A model generated the notes under the pieces. That model worked only from the letters and a program-made list of their open reading frames with translations. It did no database searches and was not told the DNA's origin. From Actinomadura parmotrematis (GTDB taxonomy: Bacteria; Actinomycetota; Actinomycetes; Streptosporangiales; Streptosporangiaceae), in assembly GCF_019458805.1 (NCBI RefSeq), contig NZ_JAIBOA010000022.1, positions 1-64,000 of the forward strand: a stretch of 64,000 bases of DNA, written 5' to 3'. Both the position numbers and the translations under genes were made by a program. Positions 7,893 through 16,544 of the stretch are shown here, one piece after another; within the stretch, counting starts at the first letter, position 1; every line of letters begins with the position of its first letter.

Positions 7893-8933
7893 ATGAGCCC
7901 TCGTCCCCTCCGCGTCGTGCAGTGGGCCGCCGGATCGCTCGGCCGCAGCGCCATCCGCGGCGTCCTCGACCACCCCGGCCTGGAGCTCGCCGCCGTCCTC
8001 GTCTACGACCCCGGCAAGGTCGGCCGGGACGCCGGGACGCTCGCCGGCCGCGACCCGGTCGGCCTGGCCGCCACCGGCGACCCGGCGGACGTGCTGGCCT
8101 GCGACGCCGACTGCGTCGTCTACGCGCCCGGCCCGCACGGCGCGCCGCTGGACGACCTGCCGACCGTCTGCGCGCTGCTGGCGTCGGGCAAGAACGTGAT
8201 CGCCACCAACGGCTACGTCTACCCCGCGGCGCACGGCCCCGGCCTCGTCGCCGAGCTGGAGGCGGCCTGCGCGCGCGGCGGCAGCTCGCTGCACGGCACC
8301 GGCGTGAACCCCGGCTTCATGGCCGACCTGATGCCGCTGACGCTGTCCGGCCTGTCCAAGCAGATCAGCCACGTCTACGCGCGCGAGTGCTCCTGCCTCG
8401 CCGCCCACCCGTCCTGGCGGATGGTGCACGACACCCTCGGCTTCGGCAAGAGCGAGGAGGACTACCTGAGCGCCCTGCGGCCCGCGCGGGCCGCGATGCG
8501 GGCGCTGTTCGCCGAGAGCCTGCACCTGGTCGCGGCGGGTCTCGGCGCCGAGCTCGACGAGGTGGACGTCGACGTCGACCACCGCCTCGCCCCCGCCGAC
8601 CTGGAGATCGCCGCGGGCACCGTCCCGGCCGGCACCGTCGCGGCGGCGCGCTGGCGCTTCTCGGGGATGGCGGGCGGCCGACCGGTGCTGACGGTGGAGG
8701 CGGTCCACAAGGCCGACGCGGTCCGGATGCCCGAGTGGGGCGGCCCCGGGTACGCGGTGCGGGTCGACGGCCGCCCGTCGATCACCCTCACCACCGGCGA
8801 GGACTGGGTCTCCAGCGGCGTCGCCGCGGCCGCCGCGCACGCGCTGAACGCCGTCCCCGTCGTCTGCGCCGCGCCGCCGGGCATCCGCACCGTGCTGGAC
8901 CTGCCGCCCGTCACCGGGCGGCTGCTCCGCTGA
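7893..8933 (+). CDS. DapB-like NAD(P)H-dependent oxidoreductase
   Basis: A 346-residue protein with a dihydrodipicolinate reductase-like Rossmann domain (RVVQWAAGSLGRSAIRGVL) and a C-terminal domain like that of 2,4-diaminopentanoate dehydrogenase. NPGFMADLMPL and VHDTLGFGKS are typical of the actinobacterial family, which occurs widely near lipid or sterol catabolism genes. The true reaction is unknown. It is divergent from the SDR gene, which may hint at shared control. ATG 7893 begins the conserved domain immediately; an upstream extension in the same frame is Arg/Pro-rich and unlikely to be translated. Confidence 0.85.
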   Translation: MSPRPLRVVQWAAGSLGRSAIRGVLDHPGLELAAVLVYDPGKVGRDAGTLAGRDPVGLAATGDPADVLACDADCVVYAPGPHGAPLDDLPTVCALLASGKNVIATNGYVYPAAHGPGLVAELEAACARGGSSLHGTGVNPGFMADLMPLTLSGLSKQISHVYARECSCLAAHPSWRMVHDTLGFGKSEEDYLSALRPARAAMRALFAESLHLVAAGLGAELDEVDVDVDHRLAPADLEIAAGTVPAGTVAAARWRFSGMAGGRPVLTVEAVHKADAVRMPEWGGPGYAVRVDGRPSITLTTGEDWVSSGVAAAAAHALNAVPVVCAAPPGIRTVLDLPPVTGRLLR

Positions 8934-8942
8934 GCCGGACCG

Positions 8943-8962
8943 GCCGGGCGCCGTCGCCCGGC
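8943..8962. terminator. short hairpin between convergent genes
   Basis: An 8-bp stem (GCCGGGCG/CGCCCGGC) with a 4-base loop lies between the DapB-like gene and the DedA gene. It is a plausible but weak terminator. Confidence 0.45.
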
Positions 8963-8966
8963 GCCG

Positions 8967-9635
8967 TCAGCCGGCGTCGGTGACGGCGGGCTCGGCCGGG
9001 CGGCCCGTCTCGGCGGCCCCCTCCACGGCCCGCTCGCGGCGGTGCCGCCGCACGCTCCACACCGCGATCGCGACGACCGCCGCGACGGCCAGCCCGATCG
9101 CCAGCCCCCGCCCGGCGATCTGGGCGGCGTGCTCGAACGCGGCGCCCGCGTAGTAGCCGCCGAACCCGAAGATCAGCACCCAGGACAGGCCGCCGAGGAA
9201 ATTGAACAGCAGGAACTTCGGGTAGGGCATCCGCGAGCTGCCGACCAGGGCGGGCATGAGCGCGCGCAGCAGCGCGGTGAAGCGCCCGATGAACACCGCG
9301 AACGCGCCGCGGCGCCGGATGAGGTCCTGGGCCGAGGCGACCTTGACGGCGTGCTTGCGCATCGGCCGCGTGTCCAGCAGCCGGCTCCCGTACTTCTTGC
9401 CGATCTCGTAGCCGACCGAGTCGCCGACGACGGCGGCGACCACCCCGATCACCAGCAGCAGCGGCAACGACAGCTCGCCCTGGCTGGCCAGCAGGCCGCC
9501 GACCACGATGGCGGTCTCGCCGGGGAAGACGAAGCCGAAGAACAGCGCCGCCTCGGCGAACACCAGGAAGGCGATCAGCAGGTAGACCAGCGCCGGCGGC
9601 AACCCGTCGACCAGGGCGTTGAAGTTCTCCAGCAT
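8967..9635 (-). CDS. DedA family membrane protein
   Basis: A 222-residue protein with four to five hydrophobic segments. It carries the DedA (SNARE-associated/VTT) signatures FVFPGETAIVVGG and GRFTALLRALMPALVGSSRM. DedA proteins act as lipid carriers or scramblases at the cytoplasmic membrane and are needed for envelope integrity. The tail is charged and disordered. ATG 9635 is preceded by TACGAT at 7 bases and lacks a ribosome site, so the message is probably leaderless. Its substrate is not known. Confidence 0.93.
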   Translation of the reverse strand: MLENFNALVDGLPPALVYLLIAFLVFAEAALFFGFVFPGETAIVVGGLLASQGELSLPLLLVIGVVAAVVGDSVGYEIGKKYGSRLLDTRPMRKHAVKVASAQDLIRRRGAFAVFIGRFTALLRALMPALVGSSRMPYPKFLLFNFLGGLSWVLIFGFGGYYAGAAFEHAAQIAGRGLAIGLAVAAVVAIAVWSVRRHRRERAVEGAAETGRPAEPAVTDAG

Positions 9636-9642
9636 GACCGCA

Positions 9643-9648
9643 ATCGTA
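9643..9648 (-). promoter_or_regulatory. leaderless -10 element for the DedA gene
   Basis: On the minus strand TACGAT stands 7 bases before ATG 9635, and no ribosome binding site follows it. Confidence 0.55.
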
Positions 9649-9719
9649 ATCGGCGGGGCGCGCCCCGGTATCCGCCTCAGGTCGGAGGCCGCCCCCCTAC
9701 TTCAGGGAAGGACCCCAGC

Positions 9720-10646
9720 ATGGACGAGACCAGCACCGAAGACCGGATCATGAAGAACGCGGAGTTCGGCGGGGGCGGCGCGTTCGTGCGCCAGGCCAAC
9801 CGCTTCACCGCCAAAATCAGCGCGGACCCGGGGGCGGAGTTCCCCGCCGAGCCGGGCCGCTACCGGCTGTTCGTGTCCTACGCCTGCCCGTGGGCGCACC
9901 GCACCCTCATCGTGCGGCGGCTGCTCGGCCTGGAGGAGGCGATCCCGGTCGGCGTCGTCGACCCGATCCGCGACGAGCGCGGCTGGCGCTTCCCCGAGCC
10001 CGACCCGGTGACCGGCGCGTCCTTCCTGTCGGAGCTGTACCTGGCCACCGACCCCTCCTTCGACGGCCGCTACACCGTCCCCTGCGTCTGGGACACCGCC
10101 ACCGGGCGGCTCGTCACCAACGACTTCCCCGAGATCACCACGACCTTCGAGACCGCCTTCGCCGCCTGGCACGCGCCCGGCGCGCCCGACCTGTACCCGC
10201 AGGCGCTGCGCGGCGAGATCGACGAACTCAACGCGCTGGTCTACGCCACCGTCAACAACGGTGTCTACAAGGCCGGCTTCGCCAAGGAGCAGGGCGCCTA
10301 CGAGGACGCCGCGCGGGCCCTTTTCGCCACTTTGGACCGGCTGGAAGAACGGCTGTCAGACCGCCGGTTCCTGTTCGGCGACGACCTCACCGAGGCCGAC
10401 GTCCGCCTCTACCCGACGCTCGCCCGGTTCGACGCCGTCTACTACTCCCACTTCAAGTGCAACGTCCGGCGCCTCGTCGACCACCCCAACCTGTGGCGCT
10501 ACGCCCGCGAGCTGCACGCGATCCCCGCTTTCGGCGAGACGACCGACCTCGACCAGATCAAGCGGCACTACTACGTGACGCAGCGCAACGTGAACCCGAC
10601 GGGCGTGGTGCCGATCGGCCCCGAGATCGACTGGAACCTCCGCTGA
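9720..10646 (+). CDS. ECM4/YqjG-type glutathionyl-hydroquinone reductase homolog
   Basis: A 308-residue member of the Xi/omega-class glutathione transferase group. The thioredoxin-like domain carries the catalytic YACPWAHR motif, followed by a helical domain with NNGVYKAGFA and the YYSHFKCN motif of the family. These enzymes reduce glutathionyl-(hydro)quinones. High-G+C actinobacteria normally use mycothiol instead of glutathione, so the physiological thiol is probably mycothiol, but that is inference. ATG 9720 follows a GGAAGG site. Confidence 0.9.
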   Translation: MDETSTEDRIMKNAEFGGGGAFVRQANRFTAKISADPGAEFPAEPGRYRLFVSYACPWAHRTLIVRRLLGLEEAIPVGVVDPIRDERGWRFPEPDPVTGASFLSELYLATDPSFDGRYTVPCVWDTATGRLVTNDFPEITTTFETAFAAWHAPGAPDLYPQALRGEIDELNALVYATVNNGVYKAGFAKEQGAYEDAARALFATLDRLEERLSDRRFLFGDDLTEADVRLYPTLARFDAVYYSHFKCNVRRLVDHPNLWRYARELHAIPAFGETTDLDQIKRHYYVTQRNVNPTGVVPIGPEIDWNLR

Positions 10647-10727
10647 TGTCCGGGCCTCCCCCTAGGCTGGCGATCTCCGCGGCGCCGCCCGCGGCGTACC
10701 GATCCGTGTCTTGAGAGGCCCACCGCG

Positions 10728-11396
10728 ATGCGCAGCCAGTTCTTCGGCAACCTCGACCAGGGGCAGGTGCCCGGGAATTTCGCCCTGCAGAATTCCAAGA
10801 TGCTCCGCGTCCAGCTCAACGGGGACGTCATCGCCCGCCAGGGGGCGATGGTCGCCTTCCAGGGGCAGATGGACTTCGAGTACCAGGGGGCCGGCGGCGT
10901 CGGCAAGTTCCTGAAGAAGGCCCTGACCGGCGAGGGGGCGCCGCTCATGCGCGCCCGCGGTCAGGGCCTGCTGTTCCTCGCCCACAACGCCGAGGACCTG
11001 CACCTGTTCTACCTGGAGAACGAGCAGCTCACCGTGAACGGGGCCAACATCCTGGCCTACGACGCGCACCTGCAGACCGACGTCCAGCGGGTGCAGGGCG
11101 CCGGGATCGCGGCGGGCGGCCTGTTCAACACCACCATCGGCGGCACCGGCTGGGTCGCGCTGCACACCCACGGGGCGCCGGTGATGCTGGACGCGAGCCG
11201 CGCGCCGACGTTCGCCGACGGGCAGTCCGCCGTGGCGTGGTCGACGAGCCTCCAGGTCGGCGTCAACCGCACCATGAAGGCGGCGGCGCTCATCGGGCGG
11301 GGCAGCGGCGAGGCCATGCAGCTGGCGTTCCAGGGGCAGGGCTTCGTCCTGGTGCAGGCCAGCGAGGGCCCGACGGTCGCCCCGCACACCCACTGA
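10728..11396 (+). CDS. AIM24 family protein
   Basis: A 222-residue AIM24/TerD-like beta-barrel protein. Characteristic repeats are MLRVQLNGDVIARQGAMVAFQG, GLLFLAHNAEDLHLFYLE and the glycine-rich GIAAGGLFNTTIGGTGWVAL. AIM24 homologs are common in Actinobacteria, often in several copies; their biochemical role is unknown. It has a GAGAGG ribosome site 9 bases before the ATG. No operon partner is obvious, since kgd follows after 140 bases with its own leader. Confidence 0.88.
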   Translation: MRSQFFGNLDQGQVPGNFALQNSKMLRVQLNGDVIARQGAMVAFQGQMDFEYQGAGGVGKFLKKALTGEGAPLMRARGQGLLFLAHNAEDLHLFYLENEQLTVNGANILAYDAHLQTDVQRVQGAGIAAGGLFNTTIGGTGWVALHTHGAPVMLDASRAPTFADGQSAVAWSTSLQVGVNRTMKAAALIGRGSGEAMQLAFQGQGFVLVQASEGPTVAPHTH

Positions 11397-11536
11397 GCCC
11401 TCGCGCGCCGCGAGCACCGCTGGAACATCCGTGCCGGCGGAGATCGTCTCGCGCTGGCGTGTCCGCGCCTCGAGGCGAGTAGCCTTGACTCGTCTCAGAA
11501 CTCACCTGCGAGCTGCGGAAGAGGGCGATCTCCGCC

Positions 11537-14500
11537 GTGTCGACAGAGTCGTCGCAAACTAGTGCCGACCCCCGACTGACCGACTTCGGTGCCAACGAGT
11601 GGCTGGTCGACGAGCTGTACCAGAAGTACCTCGAAGACCCCTCCTCGGTGGACGAAGCCTGGTGGAACTTCTTCGCGGACTACCGGCCGGGCTCCCGGCC
11701 GTCCGCGTCCAGTGGTCCTGCCCAGGATGCGCCGAAGGCGAACACCGACGGCGCCAAGGGGGGCGCGGCCGCTCCGCCGACACCGCAGCAGCAGTCCGCG
11801 CCCGCCCCCGCGGCCAAGGCCCCGGCCGCCAAGGCCGAGCCGAAGGCCGCCGCCGGCAGGCCCGCGTCGAAGCCGACGCCGGTGCCGGCGGGCGCCGAGG
11901 AGGTCCGGCTGCGCGGCGTGGCGGCGCGGACCGCCACCAACATGGAGGCGAGCCTCGCGGTCCCGACGGCGACGAGCGTGCGCGCCGTCCCGGCGAAGCT
12001 GCTGATCGACAACCGCATCGTCATCAACAACCACCTGAAGCGCGGGCGCGGGGGCAAGGTCTCCTTCACCCACCTCATCGGGTACGCGATCGTCAAGGCG
12101 CTCGCGGCGATGCCGGAGATGAACGCCGCCTACACCGAGGTCGACGGCAAGCCGGTGCTGGTCAAGCCCGAGCACGTCAACTTCGGCCTGGCCATCGACC
12201 TGCAGAAGGACGACGGCACCCGGCAGCTGGTGGTGCCGAGCATCAAGGCCGCCGAGACGCTGGACTTCCGCCAGTTCTGGGCCGCCTACGAGGAGATCGT
12301 CCGCAAGGCGCGCGGCAACAAGCTGACGATCGAGGACTACCAGGGCACCACGATCAGCCTGACGAACCCGGGCACCATCGGCACCGTGCACTCGGTGCCG
12401 CGGCTGATGCCCGGCCAGGGCACGATCATCGGCGTCGGCGCGATGGAGTACCCGGCCGAGTTCGCCGGCGCCTCCGAGGACACCCTCGCCCGGATGGGCA
12501 TCTCCAAGGTCATGACGGTCACCTCGACCTACGACCACCGGATCATCCAGGGCGCCCAGTCCGGCGACTTCCTCCGCCGCATCCACCTGCTGCTGCTCGG
12601 CGAGGACGGGTTCTACGACGACATCTTCGAGGCCCTGCGGATCCCCTACGAGCCGGTCCGCTGGGTCAAGGACATCTCCACCAGCCACGACGACGACGTG
12701 GCCAAGGTCGCGCGCGTCCACGAGCTGATCCACGCCTACCGGGTCCGCGGCCACCTCATGGCCGACACCGACCCGCTGGAGTACAAGCAGCGCCGCCACC
12801 CCGACCTCGACATCCTCCAGCACGGCCTCACCCTGTGGGACCTGGAGCGCGAGTTCGCGACCGGCGGGTTCGGCGGCGAGCCGACGATGAAGCTGCGCGA
12901 CATCCTCGGCGTGCTGCGCATGGCCTACTGCCGCACCGTCGGCATCGAGTACATGCACATCCAGGACCCCGAGGAGCGCGCCTGGATCCAGGAGCGCGTC
13001 GAGGTCCCGCACGACAAGCCCTCGCGCGAGGAGCAGCTCCACGTGCTGCGGCGGCTGAACAGCGCCGAGGCGTTCGAGACGTTCCTGCAGACCAAGTTCG
13101 TCGGCCAGAAGCGGTTCTCGCTGGAGGGCGGCGAGTCGGTCATCCCGCTGCTCGACGCGGTGATCTCCTCGGCCGCCCGGGAGCACCTGGACGAGGTCGT
13201 CATCGGCATGGCCCACCGCGGCCGGCTGAACGTCCTCGCCAACATCGTCGGCAAGTCCTACGGGCAGATCTTCGGCGAGTTCGAGGGCAACCTCGACCCG
13301 CGCAGCGCCCAGGGCTCGGGCGACGTGAAGTACCACCTCGGCGCCGCGGGCGACTTCGTCGCCGCCGACGGCTCCAAGATCCGCACCGAGCTGGTGGCCA
13401 ACCCCTCGCACCTGGAGACCGTCGACCCGGTGCTGGAGGGCGTCGTCCGCGCCAAGCAGGACCTCCTCGACGTCGGCGAGGCCGGTTTCAGCGTGCTGCC
13501 GATCCTCATCCACGGCGACGCCGCGTTCGCCGGCCAGGGCGTGGTCGCCGAGACGCTGAACCTGTCGCAGCTGCGCGGCTACCGCACCGGCGGCACCGTC
13601 CACGTGGTGATCAACAACCAGGTGGGCTTCACCACCGCGCCCGAGTACTCGCGCTCCAGCGTGTACTCCACCGACGTGGCCCGGATGATCCAGGCGCCGA
13701 TCTTCCACGTCAACGGCGACGACCCGGAGGCGTGCGCGCGCGTCGCGCAGCTGGCCTTCGAGTACCGGCAGACGTTCAAGAAGGACGTCGTCATCGACAT
13801 GGTCTGCTACCGGCGCCGGGGCCACAACGAGTCGGACAACCCCTCGTTCACCCAGCCGCTGATGTACGACCTGATCGACGCCAAGCGCTCGGTCCGCAAG
13901 CTCTACACCGAGGCGCTGATCGGCCGCGGCGACATCACCGTCGAGGAGGCCGAGGCCGCGCTCCGCGACTACCAGGAGCAGCTGGAGCGCGCCTTCACCG
14001 AGACCCGGGAGGCGGCCAAGAAGCCCCTCGAACCGGGCTCGGTCGTGAAGCCCGACGTCGAGGAGCGCATCCCGATCGACCACGGGTCGGCGGGCACCGC
14101 GATCTCCCCGGAGACGGTCAAGCAGATCATCGACACGCAGGTGACGCTGCCCGACGGCTTCGTCGTGCACCCGCGCCTCCAGCCGATCCTGCAGCGCCGC
14201 GTGCAGTCCATCGAGGACGACGCGATCGACTGGGCGACCGGCGAGCTCCTCGCGGTCGGCTCGCTGCTGATCGACGGGCGGCCCGTCCGGCTCGTCGGCC
14301 AGGACTCGCGCCGCGGCACCTTCGGCCAGCGGCACGCGGTGCTGGTGGACCGGCGGACCGGCGAGGAGTACACGCCGCTCAAGCAGTTCGGCCAGGGCGT
14401 CTCGAAGTTCTACGTGCACGACTCGCTGCTCAGCGAGTACGCCGCGATGGGCTTCGAGTACGGCTACTCGATGACCCGCCCCGACGCGCTGGTGGCGTGG

Positions 14501-15259
14501 GAGGCGCAGTTCGGCGACTTCGCCAACGGCGCCCAGTCGGTGCTGGACGAGTACATCTCCTCCGGCGAGCAGAAGTGGGGCCAGCGCTCCAGCGTCGTGC
14601 TGCTGCTGCCGCACGGCTACGAGGGCCAGGGGCCGGACCACTCGTCCGCGCGCATCGAGCGCTACCTGCAGATGTGCGCGCAGGACAACATGACGGTGGC
14701 CTACCCGACCACCCCGGCGAACTACTTCCACCTGCTGCGCTGGCAGGTGCTGTCGGGCCGCGGCAAGCCGCTGGTCGTGTTCACGCCGAAGTCGCTGCTG
14801 CGGCTGAAGGCGGCGACGTCGTCGGTCGAGCAGGTCACCGGCGGCGCGTTCCAGCCGGTCATCCCCGAGTCGAGCCCCGACGTGGCGCCGGACGGCGTGC
14901 GGCGGGTGCTGCTCACCACCGGCAAGATCTACTACGACGTGGCGCACGCCCGCGACGCGGCCGGCGCGACCGACACCGCGGTCGTGCGGGTCGAGCGGCT
15001 GTACCCGCCGCCGGTCGACGAGATCAAGGCCGAGCTCGCCAAGTACCCGGCCGGCGTCGAGGTCGTGTGGGTGCAGGACGAGCCGGCGAACATGGGCGCC
15101 TGGCCGTTCATGGCGCTGAAGCTGCCGCACCACATCGAGGGCCTGACGATGACCCGGGTGTCGCGCCCGGCGTCGTCCTCGCCCGCGGTGGGGTCGGCCA
15201 AGCTGCACCAGGCCGAGCAGGAGGCGCTGCTCGGCCGGCTGTTCGGCGACGCCGAGTAG
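11537..15259 (+). CDS. kgd: multifunctional 2-oxoglutarate decarboxylase/dehydrogenase (KGD/OdhA type)
   Basis: A 1240-residue fusion of an E2-like succinyltransferase core and a thiamine-diphosphate E1 component, the actinobacterial form of the 2-oxoglutarate dehydrogenase E1 subunit. The N-terminus (TDFGANEWLVDELYQKYLED) is the E1 targeting segment; an Ala/Pro/Lys-rich linker follows. The E2-like active-site segment YDHRIIQGA is near residue 333 and the ThDP region HVNGDDPEA near 726. It decarboxylates 2-oxoglutarate and, with E2p and E3, makes succinyl-CoA in the TCA cycle. GTG 11537 follows a GGAAGAGGG site. A very long frame on the opposite strand is a codon-bias shadow. Confidence 0.97.
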   Translation: MSTESSQTSADPRLTDFGANEWLVDELYQKYLEDPSSVDEAWWNFFADYRPGSRPSASSGPAQDAPKANTDGAKGGAAAPPTPQQQSAPAPAAKAPAAKAEPKAAAGRPASKPTPVPAGAEEVRLRGVAARTATNMEASLAVPTATSVRAVPAKLLIDNRIVINNHLKRGRGGKVSFTHLIGYAIVKALAAMPEMNAAYTEVDGKPVLVKPEHVNFGLAIDLQKDDGTRQLVVPSIKAAETLDFRQFWAAYEEIVRKARGNKLTIEDYQGTTISLTNPGTIGTVHSVPRLMPGQGTIIGVGAMEYPAEFAGASEDTLARMGISKVMTVTSTYDHRIIQGAQSGDFLRRIHLLLLGEDGFYDDIFEALRIPYEPVRWVKDISTSHDDDVAKVARVHELIHAYRVRGHLMADTDPLEYKQRRHPDLDILQHGLTLWDLEREFATGGFGGEPTMKLRDILGVLRMAYCRTVGIEYMHIQDPEERAWIQERVEVPHDKPSREEQLHVLRRLNSAEAFETFLQTKFVGQKRFSLEGGESVIPLLDAVISSAAREHLDEVVIGMAHRGRLNVLANIVGKSYGQIFGEFEGNLDPRSAQGSGDVKYHLGAAGDFVAADGSKIRTELVANPSHLETVDPVLEGVVRAKQDLLDVGEAGFSVLPILIHGDAAFAGQGVVAETLNLSQLRGYRTGGTVHVVINNQVGFTTAPEYSRSSVYSTDVARMIQAPIFHVNGDDPEACARVAQLAFEYRQTFKKDVVIDMVCYRRRGHNESDNPSFTQPLMYDLIDAKRSVRKLYTEALIGRGDITVEEAEAALRDYQEQLERAFTETREAAKKPLEPGSVVKPDVEERIPIDHGSAGTAISPETVKQIIDTQVTLPDGFVVHPRLQPILQRRVQSIEDDAIDWATGELLAVGSLLIDGRPVRLVGQDSRRGTFGQRHAVLVDRRTGEEYTPLKQFGQGVSKFYVHDSLLSEYAAMGFEYGYSMTRPDALVAWEAQFGDFANGAQSVLDEYISSGEQKWGQRSSVVLLLPHGYEGQGPDHSSARIERYLQMCAQDNMTVAYPTTPANYFHLLRWQVLSGRGKPLVVFTPKSLLRLKAATSSVEQVTGGAFQPVIPESSPDVAPDGVRRVLLTTGKIYYDVAHARDAAGATDTAVVRVERLYPPPVDEIKAELAKYPAGVEVVWVQDEPANMGAWPFMALKLPHHIEGLTMTRVSRPASSSPAVGSAKLHQAEQEALLGRLFGDAE

Positions 15260-15280
15260 CGGGGAAGCGGGAGGACGGCC

Positions 15281-15318
15281 CGAGGGCTCCGGTGCGCGGA
15301 CGCGCACCGGAGCCCTCG
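15281..15318. terminator. 18-bp hairpin after kgd
   Basis: Arms 15281-15298 and 15301-15318 (CGAGGGCTCCGGTGCGCG and complement) form a perfect 18-bp stem with a minimal loop just after the kgd stop codon. Confidence 0.8.
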
Positions 15319-15359
15319 GCATTGCGGCGGCGACAGGCCGCCAGAGAGGGCGAACGCTG

Positions 15360-15551
15360 ATGTACTTCACCGATCGGGGCATCGAGGAGCTGACCGAGCG
15401 GCGCGGCGAGGAGTCGGTCAGCCTGGCGTGGCTCGCCGAGCGGCTCCGCGAGTTCGTGGACCTGAACCCCGAGTTCGAGACGCCCGTCGAGCGGCTGGCG
15501 ACCTGGCTGGCGCGGCTGGACGACGCCGAGGACGAGGACGACGGCTTCTGA
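15360..15551 (+). CDS. small acidic DUF6104 protein
   Basis: A 63-residue acidic protein beginning MYFTDRGIEELTERRGEE and ending in an Asp/Glu-rich tail. It corresponds to the short DUF6104 family of Actinobacteria, which I recall as a frequent neighbour of kgd. There is no membrane segment or catalytic motif. It is separated from kgd by a strong hairpin, so it probably has its own promoter. A regulatory or chaperone-like role near the 2-oxoglutarate enzyme is possible but unproven. Confidence 0.8.
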   Translation: MYFTDRGIEELTERRGEESVSLAWLAERLREFVDLNPEFETPVERLATWLARLDDAEDEDDGF

Positions 15552-15700
15552 CGGGGGACGGCCCGCCCGGGGCACCGCCCGAGGAGGGCCCACCCGCACA
15601 ACGCGATACATCTTGACTTCTGGTCAACGCGACATATCGTGTGAGAGGCGGGGGTTCCCGCCCGCCCCGCTCCCGGCGCCCCGACGAAAGGCATGACGAG

Positions 15701-16543
15701 ATGGCGCGTTGGACCATCGACGAACCGGCCACCCTGGACTTCGACGGGGCGGTCGCGCTGCGCGCGACCCTCGTCGCGGGCAGCGTCTCGGTGCTCGCCA
15801 CCGACGAGCGCCCGTCCCTCACCGTGGCCGAGGTGCGGGGGCAGCCGCTCACCGTGACGCACGAGGCCGGCATGCTCACCATCGGCCACGAGCGCCTGCT
15901 CGAAGGGGTGCTCGGCTGGTTCGGCGCGAGCAGGGTGCGCGCCGACATCACCGTCACCGTGCCGCGCGAGTGCCCGGTGACGCTGAACCTGGTCTCGGCC
16001 GACGCGGTCGTCAGCGGCCTCGCCGCCCGCACCTCGATCAAGTCCGCGTCCGGCCTGGTCACCCTGGACGGCGTCACCGGCGCGGTGGACGCCAACACCG
16101 TGTCGGGCGCGGTCGAGGCGCAGGGCCTGGACGGCTCGGTCGCCTTCACCTCGCTGTCGGGCGACCTGTCGCTCGCCGGCGGCACCCTGGCCCGGCTGGC
16201 GGCCCGCTCGGTGAGCGGCCGGATCGCCGCCGACGTGGCGCTCGGCGCGGCCGGCCGGATCGAGGTCAACACGGTGACCGGCGAGGTCACCCTGCGCGTC
16301 CCGGACTCCACCGGCGCGCGGGTGTCGCTGAACTCGGCGGCCGGGGAGATCAACAGCACCTTCGCCGGGCTGGACCGGGACGCGCGGCCCGCCGCCCGGC
16401 ACCTGTCCGGCCGGCTCGGCGACGGCTCCGGCCGGCTCGCCGTGCAGACCGTCTCCGGCGGCGTCACCCTCCTGCACCGCCCCGGCGGGGCGCGGGAGGA
16501 CGGCGGCGCCGGCGGCACCACCACCCCGCGAACGGAGAAGTGA
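15701..16543 (+). CDS. DUF4097 beta-strand repeat protein
   Basis: A 280-residue protein built of short beta-repeats with recurring VSG/SG turns: SASGLVTLDGVTG, NTVSGAVEAQG, SLSGDLSLAGG, SVSGRIAA, NTVTGEVTL, TVSGGVTLLH. This is the DUF4097 (adhesin-like, YvlB-type) beta-helix pattern. There is no signal peptide, so it is probably cytoplasmic. It ends one base before the PadR regulator gene, and PadR/DUF4097 pairs are common, suggesting a regulatory module for membrane or envelope stress. The start ATG 15701 is preferred over the out-of-frame ATG 15693. Confidence 0.85.
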   Translation: MARWTIDEPATLDFDGAVALRATLVAGSVSVLATDERPSLTVAEVRGQPLTVTHEAGMLTIGHERLLEGVLGWFGASRVRADITVTVPRECPVTLNLVSADAVVSGLAARTSIKSASGLVTLDGVTGAVDANTVSGAVEAQGLDGSVAFTSLSGDLSLAGGTLARLAARSVSGRIAADVALGAAGRIEVNTVTGEVTLRVPDSTGARVSLNSAAGEINSTFAGLDRDARPAARHLSGRLGDGSGRLAVQTVSGGVTLLHRPGGAREDGGAGGTTTPRTEK

Positions 16544-16544
16544 G

